DNA from: Sulfolobus acidocaldarius SUSAZ
Lineage (GTDB): Archaea > Thermoproteota > Thermoprotei_A > Sulfolobales > Sulfolobaceae
Direction of reading: 5' to 3'
NCBI GenBank assembly: GCA_000508305.1
Contig: CP006977.1
Coordinates: 1,892,621-1,956,620, forward strand
Length of the DNA: 64,000 bases
The notes under the pieces were generated by a model, which saw nothing but the letters and a program-made list of their open reading frames with translations, did no database searches and was not told where the DNA came from. Position 1 is the stretch's first letter. Each line of letters starts with the position of its first letter. Below, in pieces: positions 35,905-44,933 of this stretch. The position numbers and the translations under genes were made by a program.

Positions 35905-36154
35905 TTATCAATACTTTCCAATAACAAAGCCCGGTAAGGGAGCTGGAGGTAAGACAGGTTCCTGGAGAGTAATTAAGCCTGTTATAGATTTGAGTAAGTG
36001 TATAGGTTGCAAGGCTTGTTTCATGTTCTGTCCAGAATCCACCATAGTTCCCAAAGGAGGAAAAGTTACAGTTGATTATGAGTATTGTAAGGGATGTGGA
36101 GTTTGTTCGAATGTTTGCCCTGTAAAAGCAATAAGTATGGTGAGTGAAACATGA
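35888..36154 (+). CDS. porD: Pyruvate:ferredoxin oxidoreductase, delta subunit (2x[4Fe-4S] ferredoxin)
   Basis: 88 residues with two [4Fe-4S] motifs, C-I-G-C-K-A-C-F-M-F-C-P and C-K-G-C-G-V-C-S-N-V-C-P. It carries electrons from the thiamine-diphosphate site to external ferredoxin. The N-terminal K-P-G-K-G-A-G-G-K-T-G-S-W-R stretch is typical of PorD. It overlaps both neighbours: 17 bp with gamma and 4 bp with alpha. Confidence 0.92.
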   Translation: MSLLLDYQYFPITKPGKGAGGKTGSWRVIKPVIDLSKCIGCKACFMFCPESTIVPKGGKVTVDYEYCKGCGVCSNVCPVKAISMVSET

Positions 36155-37344
36155 TCAGAAAAATTATTTCAGGAAACGAAGCAGTAGCCACTGCAGTAAA
36201 GTTAGCTAGAGTAGGTTTAACAGGAATTTACCCAATAACACCACAGACTTCGATAATAGAGAAATTGGCTGAAATGAAAGCCCAAGGAGAAATACAGACC
36301 GAGATAGTTAGAGTTGAGAGTGAACACTCTGCAATGGCTGCGACATATGGTGCTGCACTAGCTGGTATAAGGGCTTTTACAGCGACTGCGTCACAGGGAC
36401 TTCTTTACATGCATGAAATGGTATGGTGGGTAGCCGGAAGTAGAGTTCCAGTTGTAATGGTTGTTGGGACTAGGGCAGTTGGAGCACCATGGAATATCTG
36501 GAACGAACATACTGACTTTACAAGTGAGAGGGACAGTGGTTGGATTATGGCATTTGCAAGTAACCCACAGGAAGCCTTAGACTTGACTATTCAGGCTTTC
36601 AGGATTTCTGAGGACGAGAGGGTATTCTTGCCTGTAATGGTGGGGATGGACGGGTTCATTCTATCACACACTAAAACTAACGTGCTAATACCTGACCAAG
36701 AGCAAATTGATGATTACTTACCACCTAGGAGGCAGCCATATGTAATTGATCCCGAGGATCCAGTGGAAATAGGAAATATGTTTCCTCCAGAGGGTTATAT
36801 GAAATTGAGGGAGTCAATCCATCTTGCATTGAAGAATTCTGAAGATATAATCAGACAGCACGGTAGAGAATATAACAAGAAAGTTTCCCCTATGATTGAT
36901 TATTCTACCCTTAATTCTAGCTATAGGTTAGAAGATGCTGACTATGCTGTAGTATTAATGGGAGCCTGGGCAGGAGATGCCATGGAGGCTATAGATGTTC
37001 TCAGGGAGAAGGGAATAAAAATAGGTATGTTGAGAGTGAGGTACTTGAGACCGTGGAGCGAAAAGGAGATTAAGGAGAATTTGGAAGGTAAGAAAGGAGT
37101 TCTGGTAGTTGACAGGAGTACTAGCTTTGGCAGAGGAGGACCATTGTACATAGAGGTTAAGTCTACTATTCAGGACACAGAAGTTAAAGATATAGTAACT
37201 GGATTGGGTGGAGTTACAGTTGGTAAGAATGACATGATATACTTGTTCTCAAAGTTTGTAGAGGGCATAAAAGAGGACGTAACCTGGTATTATCCAAAAG
37301 AGGTGGGAAAACTTGACATTAGGACTCCGAGAGATATTGAATAA
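36151..37344 (+). CDS. porA: Pyruvate:ferredoxin oxidoreductase, alpha subunit
   Basis: 397 residues. It begins S-G-N-E-A-V-A-T-A-V and continues with Y-P-I-T-P-Q-T and V-E-S-E-H-S-A-M-A, the family motifs of the pyrimidine-binding subunit. It assembles with beta to form the thiamine-diphosphate active site. It overlaps the delta gene by 4 bp and the beta gene by 32 bp, indicating tight translational coupling. Confidence 0.92.
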   Translation: MIRKIISGNEAVATAVKLARVGLTGIYPITPQTSIIEKLAEMKAQGEIQTEIVRVESEHSAMAATYGAALAGIRAFTATASQGLLYMHEMVWWVAGSRVPVVMVVGTRAVGAPWNIWNEHTDFTSERDSGWIMAFASNPQEALDLTIQAFRISEDERVFLPVMVGMDGFILSHTKTNVLIPDQEQIDDYLPPRRQPYVIDPEDPVEIGNMFPPEGYMKLRESIHLALKNSEDIIRQHGREYNKKVSPMIDYSTLNSSYRLEDADYAVVLMGAWAGDAMEAIDVLREKGIKIGMLRVRYLRPWSEKEIKENLEGKKGVLVVDRSTSFGRGGPLYIEVKSTIQDTEVKDIVTGLGGVTVGKNDMIYLFSKFVEGIKEDVTWYYPKEVGKLDIRTPRDIE

Positions 37345-38203
37345 ACATAATTCACTTATATCAGGTACAGCAGCCTGTCCTGGATGCCCAGAAAATATGG
37401 CAATGAGAATGTTGGGCATGGGACTTGGAAAGGACACAGTGGTTGTAGTTGTAGCAGGCTGCTCATCCATAATACAAGGTAATGCACCTTATAATTCCTT
37501 TAATTTACCTGTAGTAAACATAGCATTTGCAGCTGGTTCTGCAGCTGCATCAGGACTTGCTAGGGCATATAAACAAAAGGGTAAGGATGTGAATGTGGTA
37601 GTATGGGCTGGAGATGGAGGGACTGCAGATATAGGATTTGCATCATTAAGCGGTGCTGCAGAGAGAAATGAGGATATAATCTATGTCTGTGTGGACAATG
37701 AAGCCTATATGAACAGTGGAGGACAGAGAAGTGGTTCTACGCCATTAGGCGCAATAACTTCTACTACTCCAGAAGGCAAGAAAGAAAATAAAAAGAATCT
37801 TCCCTTCCTTATGGTATCTCACAATGCGCCTTATGTTGCTACTGCAAGTGTAGGGTATCCCCACGATTATATTCAGAAGTTAAAAAGAGCAAAGGAAATT
37901 GATGGCTTTAGGTACATACACGTGCTTACACCCGATCCATATGGATGGCTATTTGACCCATCAAGGACTGCTGAAATAGCTAAGTTGGCAGTGCAGACGT
38001 GCTATTGGCCATTATTTGAATACTACAATGGTAAAATAACAGTAAGCCAAGAGTGTCTTCACTGTTTGGACAAGAGGACGAGAAGACCAATTAAGGACTT
38101 TCTGTCTGTGCAGGGTAGATTTAAGAGAGTAAAGGAAGAGGATATAACCAAACTGGAGAAATACATAGATGATATGTGGGAAAAGATAAAGGAGCTAATG
38201 TAA
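37313..38203 (+). CDS. porB: Pyruvate:ferredoxin oxidoreductase, beta subunit
   Basis: 296 residues from a TTG at 37313. Features: A-C-P-G-C-P-E-N near residue 21, a G-C-S-S-I motif, W-A-G-D-G-G-T-A-D for thiamine diphosphate and Mg, and V-D-N-E-A-Y-M-N-S-G. The four cluster cysteines of the family include C22, C25 and C50, with another at E-C-L-H-C near the end. The start lies 32 bp inside porA; downstream in-frame candidates would cut into the conserved N-terminus, so the TTG is accepted. Confidence 0.9.
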   Translation: MTLGLREILNKHNSLISGTAACPGCPENMAMRMLGMGLGKDTVVVVVAGCSSIIQGNAPYNSFNLPVVNIAFAAGSAAASGLARAYKQKGKDVNVVVWAGDGGTADIGFASLSGAAERNEDIIYVCVDNEAYMNSGGQRSGSTPLGAITSTTPEGKKENKKNLPFLMVSHNAPYVATASVGYPHDYIQKLKRAKEIDGFRYIHVLTPDPYGWLFDPSRTAEIAKLAVQTCYWPLFEYYNGKITVSQECLHCLDKRTRRPIKDFLSVQGRFKRVKEEDITKLEKYIDDMWEKIKELM

Positions 38204-38227
38204 ATAAAAATAGAAGGGAAAGTTACC

Positions 38228-39100
38228 TTAAGGCCTCATGGATTTAAAGAAACTTACCACTTTCTCCTTTAAGTACCCCTTAGTCCTGAAATGATTATTT
38301 ATTGCCTCCCAATCCTCCCTTGAAAGCCTCCACTCCATAGCCTGCGCATTTTCCTCCACGTGAACAGGAGTAGAAGCCTTAACGATAGGCACTAGATTAT
38401 CCACACTTATGTACCAGTTTAGAGCAACTTGCGATGCAGTCTTGTTATATTTCTTACCTATTTCTTTGAGGAACTCATTTCTTGTTAGTATCCCATTTTC
38501 TAATGGAGTATAAGCCATATACATTAACCCATTGTTCCTTGCGAATAATAACGCTTCGTTCCAATCCTTTCTACTCAGTAAGCTAAAATGGTTCTGAACT
38601 GCTACAACTTCATACTTTTTACAGCAAGACATAGCCTTCGGGATACCCGAGGAATCAAAATTACTTAAACCAAAAAATCTTATTATACCGTCGTCCACTA
38701 GTTTCTCGAAAGCACCTATAGTTTCACATAAGGGAACTGTCCTTGATGGTGTATGAAGAAGATATAAATCTATATATGTACCCAGCCTTTGTGAACTTGC
38801 CTTAGCAGATTTCAACACTTTTTCATAACTTGCATGACTAGGCCATACCTTGGATACTATAAACAGCTTGTCCCTCTCAAAACCCTTTATAGCCTCTCCT
38901 ACCAGTTCCTCAGCATGCCCATTACCGTACATTTCAGCTGTATCAACTGTAGTTATCCCTAACTCTATTGCCCTTTTTATCGATGCAATCCACTCTCCGT
39001 CTCTTGTATGGCTTGCCCTCCAAAAACCTCCCCCTATCCTCCATGTACCAAAAGCCATGGACGAAACGGTAAAATGTTTAAATTTCTTTAGGTCAGCCAT
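38228..39100 (-). CDS. Aldo/keto reductase
   Basis: A 290-residue NADPH-dependent (alpha/beta)8 reductase. Catalytic tetrad positions are visible: Asp and Tyr in D-T-A-E-M-Y, Lys in S-K-V-W-P, and His in D-L-Y-L-L-H. The C-terminal part carries the cofactor loop around P-I-V-K-A-S-T. Its ATG follows directly after the stop of the upstream thiamine-diphosphate enzyme, so the two are co-transcribed and may act on the same 2-keto or aldehyde intermediate. The substrate is unknown. Confidence 0.88.
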   Translation of the reverse strand: MADLKKFKHFTVSSMAFGTWRIGGGFWRASHTRDGEWIASIKRAIELGITTVDTAEMYGNGHAEELVGEAIKGFERDKLFIVSKVWPSHASYEKVLKSAKASSQRLGTYIDLYLLHTPSRTVPLCETIGAFEKLVDDGIIRFFGLSNFDSSGIPKAMSCCKKYEVVAVQNHFSLLSRKDWNEALLFARNNGLMYMAYTPLENGILTRNEFLKEIGKKYNKTASQVALNWYISVDNLVPIVKASTPVHVEENAQAMEWRLSREDWEAINNHFRTKGYLKEKVVSFFKSMRP

Positions 39101-40693
39101 TCAACTCCTCCTGAATAATATTGTTGGTACGCTATTGGGAGTAACGTGAACTCTTAGGAGAGTAGGATACTTATATGATGAATTTATTGCCTCTTCGGTG
39201 ATCCTCTTTAAGTCGTCTTTCTTCTTAACTTCAAAAACCTTTACACCAATACCTTCAACAACCTTCGTGTAATCTATAGGAAATACATCAGTCGCAAAGG
39301 GCTTACCGTGCTTCATCATCTGATTCATCCTCAAGAAGTGTTGTACATTATCTTGAACCAGCACTATCAAGAAATTTACCTTATATTCCACAGCAGTAAT
39401 TAATTCATTGAAGCAAGCCTGAAAACCGGCATCTCCGATTATACTGACCACTTCCCTCTCTGGTGAGGCTATTTTAGCACCTATTCCAGCCGGTATAGCT
39501 GACCCCATTGCGTTGAAGATTAAGGGATTAAAGTAAGAGTTATGCCTATATACTTTCATATCCATTGCCATTACTTGGTTTGTACCCGCATCGGCTATCA
39601 CAATCCTATCTTCACCTAATTGGCTATCTAAAACTCTGATAAGATCGTCATGGGTAATATCAGGATTCTCAGGGGCTGGGAATTGACGTTCTACCTTCTC
39701 GACTGTCCATGCCCTTGTCTTAACCTTTTCAGATATCTGTTCCAAGAATGCTTCAGCACTAGCCTTTATCTCAAGATCGGTTTTAACACTGTTGTTAAAA
39801 ACTGAAACGTCTACATCAACATGCAATATTTTAGAAGGCAATTTAGTTGTCCAGTTCCACATTTCAAGAGAATTAAAGGAAGTCCCTATGGCTATCAAAC
39901 AATCGCCAGGCACCTCTGACATTTCAAATATGTTTCCCGCATATAGGGGATGGTCCTCGGGTATTGCGCCTTTGCCCCTGACAGTAACTAGTACCGGGAT
40001 ACCCAGTTTCTCCACATATTTCAGAACATTAGATCTCGATGCGCCGTAACCAAGTAACAGAATGGGCTTAGAACATGAGTTAATGAAATCGACAGCCTCC
40101 CTCAGTTCATCCCTTGTGGGATAAATTAATTTTCTACCTATCTTTGATTGATTTTTCAATTCTGTGTCTGTTGAATCCTCAAGTACATCCACTGGAACTT
40201 CAACATACACTGGACCCATTTTGTCCTCTAATGCTATTCTGAATGCTTTTTCTATGGTGGATTGGGCTTCAGATGCGGAATAAATTCTAAAGGAAGCCTT
40301 TGTCACTTGTCTAGCTAACTCTAACTGTGCATCATAATAGCCCATGTCATGCAGTTGCTTGTCATTACGATATTTGAACTCCTTATTGAGTGATATTAAG
40401 ACTAAGGGCGAACCTTCAGAATAAGCTTCAGCTAGACCTGTTAGGGAATTGGTGAAACCTGGACCGTTTACTGATATGAACACACCAACATTCTCCTTTA
40501 CCCTTGCATAGTAATCTGCCATTATAGCTCCTCCGTACTCTAGCCTAGGCATAAAGTATTTGAGTTCCCCTTTCTCAGTTTTCTTCCTTATTTCCTCAAA
40601 AAGGCTCAGTCCATGAGTTCCTGCTATCCCGAAAACATCTGATATCTGGGAGGATATGGAATCTATCAAAATTTCGGCTGTAGATTTTGCCAT
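39101..40693 (-). CDS. Thiamine-diphosphate-dependent enzyme (acetolactate synthase/benzoylformate decarboxylase-like)
   Basis: A 530-residue member of the acetolactate synthase/decarboxylase superfamily. The N-terminal activating Glu lies in R-L-E-Y-G-G-A near residue 51; N-G-P-G-F-T-N follows; and the cofactor motif G-D-A-G-F-Q ending in V-Q-D-N lies in the third domain. No acetolactate-synthase small subunit gene is near, and the neighbour is an aldo/keto reductase, so a 2-oxoacid decarboxylase or carboligase other than valine biosynthesis is likely. The reaction cannot be settled from sequence. Confidence 0.85.
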   Translation of the reverse strand: MAKSTAEILIDSISSQISDVFGIAGTHGLSLFEEIRKKTEKGELKYFMPRLEYGGAIMADYYARVKENVGVFISVNGPGFTNSLTGLAEAYSEGSPLVLISLNKEFKYRNDKQLHDMGYYDAQLELARQVTKASFRIYSASEAQSTIEKAFRIALEDKMGPVYVEVPVDVLEDSTDTELKNQSKIGRKLIYPTRDELREAVDFINSCSKPILLLGYGASRSNVLKYVEKLGIPVLVTVRGKGAIPEDHPLYAGNIFEMSEVPGDCLIAIGTSFNSLEMWNWTTKLPSKILHVDVDVSVFNNSVKTDLEIKASAEAFLEQISEKVKTRAWTVEKVERQFPAPENPDITHDDLIRVLDSQLGEDRIVIADAGTNQVMAMDMKVYRHNSYFNPLIFNAMGSAIPAGIGAKIASPEREVVSIIGDAGFQACFNELITAVEYKVNFLIVLVQDNVQHFLRMNQMMKHGKPFATDVFPIDYTKVVEGIGVKVFEVKKKDDLKRITEEAINSSYKYPTLLRVHVTPNSVPTILFRRS

Positions 40694-40920
40694 TAATAGT
40701 GTATTAAATTATCTTGTTAAATTAAGTTTCGGATACTATATACCAAGATAAATACGAATTAGTCATGGGTAATGTAATCCTTTAAGATATCACTTTAACC
40801 CTCTGTGAAATCGAAAACTACTATTTCGAGTATATAGTCTTTTTGCAAGGCTATGATTCTAGTCATTTCTAATATAAGATCTACTCTGTTTTATTAGATT
40901 TGGTTGAATAAAAATAAATA

Positions 40921-41484
40921 ATGATAAAACTTAACAGGGACCAAAAGCTTACCTACAAATTTCTCGTTCTACCGATCGCACTATTGATTCTCTCCTTTAA
41001 CCCTTATACTGAAAGCCTGGAGTTCTCAGTACCAGCAGTATATATGGCTTCCCATTACGCTGTGTATTTCTCAGGTCTGTATATAGGCTATAAGTACTTT
41101 AAAGGAGGGTATATATCACTCATTCTAGGATTGATTCCAGCCATCTTATGGCACACACCCTATTTCTTCTCCTTAGGGGCAGGCATATTAGATTATAGAA
41201 TACTCCTTGAAATAACACTATTATTGGGAGGAATTTTACTAGGGTCCAGTATAAACTCAATGAGACTACAAATTAAAATAACACTATTAGCCTTGTGGAT
41301 GTTAGGAGATTCCATACTGGCAATACTCTTTATCACCTCCACTACGCTCTACTCAAATTTAGCTTATTCCTTTTCCCCTTATCCTCCAGCAAGTTTACCG
41401 CTAGCGGGCATACTGATGTTTGTGATAATGAATGTGTTTCTGATTTACGTTATATCAAAGTTCATGAAAAGTATTATTGGATAA
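40921..41484 (+). CDS. DUF1404-type membrane protein (upstream of the SoxM locus)
   Basis: A 187-residue protein with five to six membrane segments. It is a clear paralogue of the protein at 50152-50709: both have N-P-Y-T-E-S after the first segment, an H-Y-x-x-Y-x-S-G motif, W-H-x-P-x-F-F, and A-L-W-M-x-x-D before the last segments. The conserved intramembrane-edge histidines could bind haem or copper. I associate this layout with the archaeal DUF1404 family. It lies at the left border of the terminal-oxidase locus while the paralogue directly follows soxM, which suggests an oxidase-related role. Confidence 0.75.
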   Translation: MIKLNRDQKLTYKFLVLPIALLILSFNPYTESLEFSVPAVYMASHYAVYFSGLYIGYKYFKGGYISLILGLIPAILWHTPYFFSLGAGILDYRILLEITLLLGGILLGSSINSMRLQIKITLLALWMLGDSILAILFITSTTLYSNLAYSFSPYPPASLPLAGILMFVIMNVFLIYVISKFMKSIIG

Positions 41485-41690
41485 CTTTTTAGCTTTTATA
41501 AAGTTAAATCAGTTTTGAATACAAAAACCATTTTCAAGATTGCTAAATTGTAAATTGCTCTACTGATGTTTACTTTTTGAGATTATATGGTATTTACTGT
41601 ATCATATCACTTATATCTAAGAATAAATAGATAAGATAGAGAAATCTCCATTAGTTGTATATATTCGAATATCAGCTACACCTAAATATC

Positions 41691-42416
41691 CTAAGACATC
41701 AGCCTAAGTAATGAATTAGATAGATGTTTTAAAACTATTACTGTAACTAGAGGTAAAATAACATAGGCAATAAATACGACCTCCCATGAAAACGTAGTTA
41801 ATAAAACAACTCCAACTGCCTCAATCGAAGTTGCCAGTAATACAGGTATGGAAACACAACAGCTTGCCCCTACTAAAATTCCAAGCATGGGAACAAGGGC
41901 TAGGTACTTCAGTCTTTTTCTAGTTGAAATCACAATCATTAAGCTTGACGTTACCAAAAAAGAAATTAGGAGACCCATGGAAATTGAGTAGAATGATAGC
42001 TCAATCACCAGTTGATCAGATAAATGAATTAACAAAGTGGGATTTAATATGAGAGATAGAGCTAAACCAGTCAAACTCGGCGATACACTGAAGGGTGTGA
42101 TGTAAATTGCAAAAGGTGGACCTATATATAATAGGTTATTCCCTTGGCTAAACTGACCTAACAATAGCTCGATGGCAAGACTATATACGGCGTAATGAAT
42201 TGCCAAGTAAATGAAAAATATCATCCACCTGAGTCTATCTTTACCGAAAATAACCATTTTTGCCTCATCACTGAGCGCAGTACGTAAAACCAAAATGGTC
42301 ATGAATATCCAGAATATAGTTAAGGGCACTAATTGACTTAGAGGAAATAGGTAAGTTAGTAAAAGGCTTCCAAATATTATAGGTAAATACGGGATAATGC
42401 TTATGAGGGATTTCAC
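41691..42416 (-). CDS. Multi-pass membrane protein with a Cys-Cys motif, next to sox genes
   Basis: 241 residues, about seven hydrophobic segments and a short basic tail. A G-A-S-C-C-V-S-I-P sequence sits at the start of a late membrane segment (about residue 185), resembling the Cys pairs that handle soft metals in some transporters. It is on the same strand as soxI-soxF, 111 bp beyond soxI, so it may be read with them. A role in copper delivery to the CuA or sulfocyanin proteins is conceivable, but there is no direct evidence. Confidence 0.7.
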   Translation of the reverse strand: MKSLISIIPYLPIIFGSLLLTYLFPLSQLVPLTIFWIFMTILVLRTALSDEAKMVIFGKDRLRWMIFFIYLAIHYAVYSLAIELLLGQFSQGNNLLYIGPPFAIYITPFSVSPSLTGLALSLILNPTLLIHLSDQLVIELSFYSISMGLLISFLVTSSLMIVISTRKRLKYLALVPMLGILVGASCCVSIPVLLATSIEAVGVVLLTTFSWEVVFIAYVILPLVTVIVLKHLSNSLLRLMS

Positions 42417-42527
42417 ATTATTTAATCATTATTTCAAATTAATAAATCTTACTTAATCTAGAATAAAAAACTCTATTAAAGAGAATTCACCTCATGTTAA
42501 TGAAAAAGAAAAAATATTACTTTCAGT

Positions 42528-42974
42528 TTAGTCTGTGAAATACATTTTGTATATTAAATAAATTATTGACCCAAATATAAAAACGTCCGCTGACGCTAAC
42601 GCACCTATTAAAAACTCATATGAAATTGTTGTCATCAAATAGGTTATAACTACGCCTGCAATTAGATCCATGACTAGAGCTATGTAATAGTAAGTTAGTG
42701 TACTTATTCTCCTTACCTCTGTAGTAGGTGAAGGAGCTCTGAATCTGACTGCAAGAAATACAATACTCCCCATAAATAGGGCGAAAACAATTCCTGCTGT
42801 CAAATATGTTGCTGTATAAAGATTCTCTACATAACTGGTAATTGGACTTGACGTCAAATAAGCTAACCTGCCAAAATCGCCTATCCACTCAAAGGCAACA
42901 AAGAACGCTACAATACTAACCACCCACCATATATAATCCTTTAAAGTCAATTTCTTCCTGTTGTTAGCATCCAT
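42528..42974 (-). CDS. soxI: SoxI, small membrane subunit of the SoxM oxidase supercomplex
   Basis: 148 residues with four transmembrane segments and no obvious cofactor ligands. It is identified by position: directly after soxH (2-bp gap) in the soxF-G-H-I order known for the Sulfolobus acidocaldarius SoxM complex. It probably has a structural role. The frame inside it at 42616-42888 is an overlapping shadow. Confidence 0.85.
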   Translation of the reverse strand: MDANNRKKLTLKDYIWWVVSIVAFFVAFEWIGDFGRLAYLTSSPITSYVENLYTATYLTAGIVFALFMGSIVFLAVRFRAPSPTTEVRRISTLTYYYIALVMDLIAGVVITYLMTTISYEFLIGALASADVFIFGSIIYLIYKMYFTD

Positions 42975-42976
42975 TA

Positions 42977-43423
42977 TTAACTCACCACTATGAGAGTTCC
43001 TCTCATGGTGTAATGACCAGGACCGCAGAATTCAGCACACCATATATCATATGTACCTGGGGTCTTCACCATTATGTAGAAATCGTATACATATCCAGGG
43101 ATAGCCTCAAACTTGAACCCTAACTGCGGTATATAGAATGCATGAATGACGTCCTTTGACTGTATTTCCAGTAAATAGGTCTGATTAGCTTCAATCACTA
43201 ACTTATCTATAGTGGTAGTTCCGTTGGGATAAACAAACTCCCATGCATACTGAAAAGCTATAACCTTAATGACTATTGCATCTTGTTTCTGTTGTGTTGA
43301 CAAGTAATTACCACTGTTTATAAGGGCTAAATACCCGTCCGATATTACACCTAGCACAATTAAGACAACTGCCGCAAGAACTATAGTTGTTAATTCTAAT
43401 ATTCTACCTCTTTCCATATCCAA
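42977..43423 (-). CDS. soxH: SoxH, CuA-containing oxidase subunit II
   Basis: 148 residues: one N-terminal membrane anchor (about 10-30) and an extracellular cupredoxin domain. The full CuA ligand set is present: H94 in V-I-H-A-F, then C129, E131, C133, H137 and M140 in the D-I-W-C-A-E-F-C-G-P-G-H-Y-T-M region. It accepts electrons from the soxEFG part of the complex and passes them to the haem-copper subunit. The gene overlaps soxG by 20 bp. Confidence 0.95.
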   Translation of the reverse strand: MDMERGRILELTTIVLAAVVLIVLGVISDGYLALINSGNYLSTQQKQDAIVIKVIAFQYAWEFVYPNGTTTIDKLVIEANQTYLLEIQSKDVIHAFYIPQLGFKFEAIPGYVYDFYIMVKTPGTYDIWCAEFCGPGHYTMRGTLIVVS

Positions 43424-44933
43424 TCACCACGTTTAGAAATACGGATAATGAAAACATTATCATGGATAATCCTATATATTGACCTATTATAAATTGATCA
43501 CCTAACGAAGTCATGGGTATTGTTAATGCTTGATATAGAGAGTAAATCAGAGTACCTAGGATGAAGAGATTCATCGATAAAACCACTGCTCCACTAAGAA
43601 CTCTTTTCTCAGGCTTTATTGTCATTATACCACCGTCTCTAAATGGCGAACTATTCATCTTTGCTAACACTCTCGGCTGTACTACATATCTGAGTAAGGG
43701 CCATAGCACTGCAAAACAGGCTATGAATATAATTGCGTCCACAATTAGACCTATAGTGCCAATCTCTTGACCTGGAGTTTCCTCTGCCCAAATGGTATTT
43801 ACTATGAATGCTATTATGAATCCCGTACCTAAAGATATTGCAGCAGGTCTGAGTCCTGGATGAGGAGCCTTATGTCTAAATACGTAAGCATCTATAAACG
43901 GGAATAGTACAGTGACCGCTACCCAGCCTAAGAATATTATTGAGGCACTACTGGGATCTATGGTTTTGTAGAAGAAGTAGATAAATAAGAAATACCAGTC
44001 TGGTAATGGAGGTGCTTGGGCAGCGTTTACAGGATTGTACTCTGGTTTAACGTATTTAAGTGCAGTGCCACTAACGGAAATATCAAAGGGTATCAGGGAA
44101 GCTATGAAGAATATTATTCCGAAGGTTAGCAGGAAGATCATTACCACCATACCTATGGATCTTATAAGAGGTTGTAGTTCCCATCTGTAATCAGACTTCA
44201 ACTTGTCCTGATATTCATCTATTAACTCAGGTGCATCAGGCTTAACTTCGGAGAGTGGTGGAGTTATACCGTGTTTCTCAAATATATATAGGTGAAGACC
44301 AACTACTGCTATTAACAGTCCGCCAACTATCCAGTGGAAAACGAAAAATCTTTGAACTAGAGGGTCTACACCAGACATTATCCCTGGCTGATTAGGATTC
44401 ACTATAGTAAACAGAGAAATTATATAACCCAGGTTAAAGGGCATATATCCGAACAAGTTTAGTCCAGTTGTTGTGGCAACCCATGAAATTAAATTATAAG
44501 GTAAGGAATAGCCAAGATAGGCCTCAGTTAGAGTTAAACCAGCTAATAAACTACCAACAATCCACATGAACTCTCTTGGAGGTCTATAAGCCCCAACTAT
44601 GAAGTTTCTAGTAATGTGAACTAACATAGCAAATATCATAACATATGCTCCCCAACTGTGGAGACTAAACAATAGTGCACCGTATGGAACTTGAGTTATA
44701 AGATAAGTAGTAGATGTATATGGATCACTTGGAGTGTAATAAAGGGCAGTGAGAGCTCCTGTTATTATCTCAAAAATTAGCGCAGCTAGTACAAACCCTC
44801 CTAACCAATAATCTATTGAATAAGCATATCTTGGAGCTTGCCTTAATGTATGACCATAAATACCCAACCTTTCGTCTAACCAATATAATATCCTATCTAG
44901 AGTAGATCCTTTCTGGGTTACCATACACCTCAC
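43404..44933 (-). CDS. soxG: SoxG, cytochrome b homologue (cytochrome a587)
   Basis: 509 residues, about ten to twelve membrane segments. The four haem ligands of the cytochrome b family are at H92 and H106 (same helix) and H200 and H214. P-D-W-Y, equivalent to the P-E-W-Y loop of the quinol-oxidation site, lies near residue 320. In Sulfolobus this subunit carries As-type haems and works with the Rieske protein SoxF in quinol oxidation. The 4-bp overlap with soxF and 20-bp overlap with soxH show tight coupling. An internal ATG three codons in is an alternative start. Confidence 0.94.
   Translation of the reverse strand: MRCMVTQKGSTLDRILYWLDERLGIYGHTLRQAPRYAYSIDYWLGGFVLAALIFEIITGALTALYYTPSDPYTSTTYLITQVPYGALLFSLHSWGAYVMIFAMLVHITRNFIVGAYRPPREFMWIVGSLLAGLTLTEAYLGYSLPYNLISWVATTTGLNLFGYMPFNLGYIISLFTIVNPNQPGIMSGVDPLVQRFFVFHWIVGGLLIAVVGLHLYIFEKHGITPPLSEVKPDAPELIDEYQDKLKSDYRWELQPLIRSIGMVVMIFLLTFGIIFFIASLIPFDISVSGTALKYVKPEYNPVNAAQAPPLPDWYFLFIYFFYKTIDPSSASIIFLGWVAVTVLFPFIDAYVFRHKAPHPGLRPAAISLGTGFIIAFIVNTIWAEETPGQEIGTIGLIVDAIIFIACFAVLWPLLRYVVQPRVLAKMNSSPFRDGGIMTIKPEKRVLSGAVVLSMNLFILGTLIYSLYQALTIPMTSLGDQFIIGQYIGLSMIMFSLSVFLNVVIGYGKR

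Noticed and set aside
39101-40693. Biosynthetic acetolactate synthase large subunit (ilvB)
   Set aside because: No small regulatory subunit or other branched-chain genes are adjacent, so only the broad family is claimed.
42616-42888. Second minus-strand frame inside soxI
   Set aside because: soxI in the other frame has clear membrane segments and fits the conserved operon.
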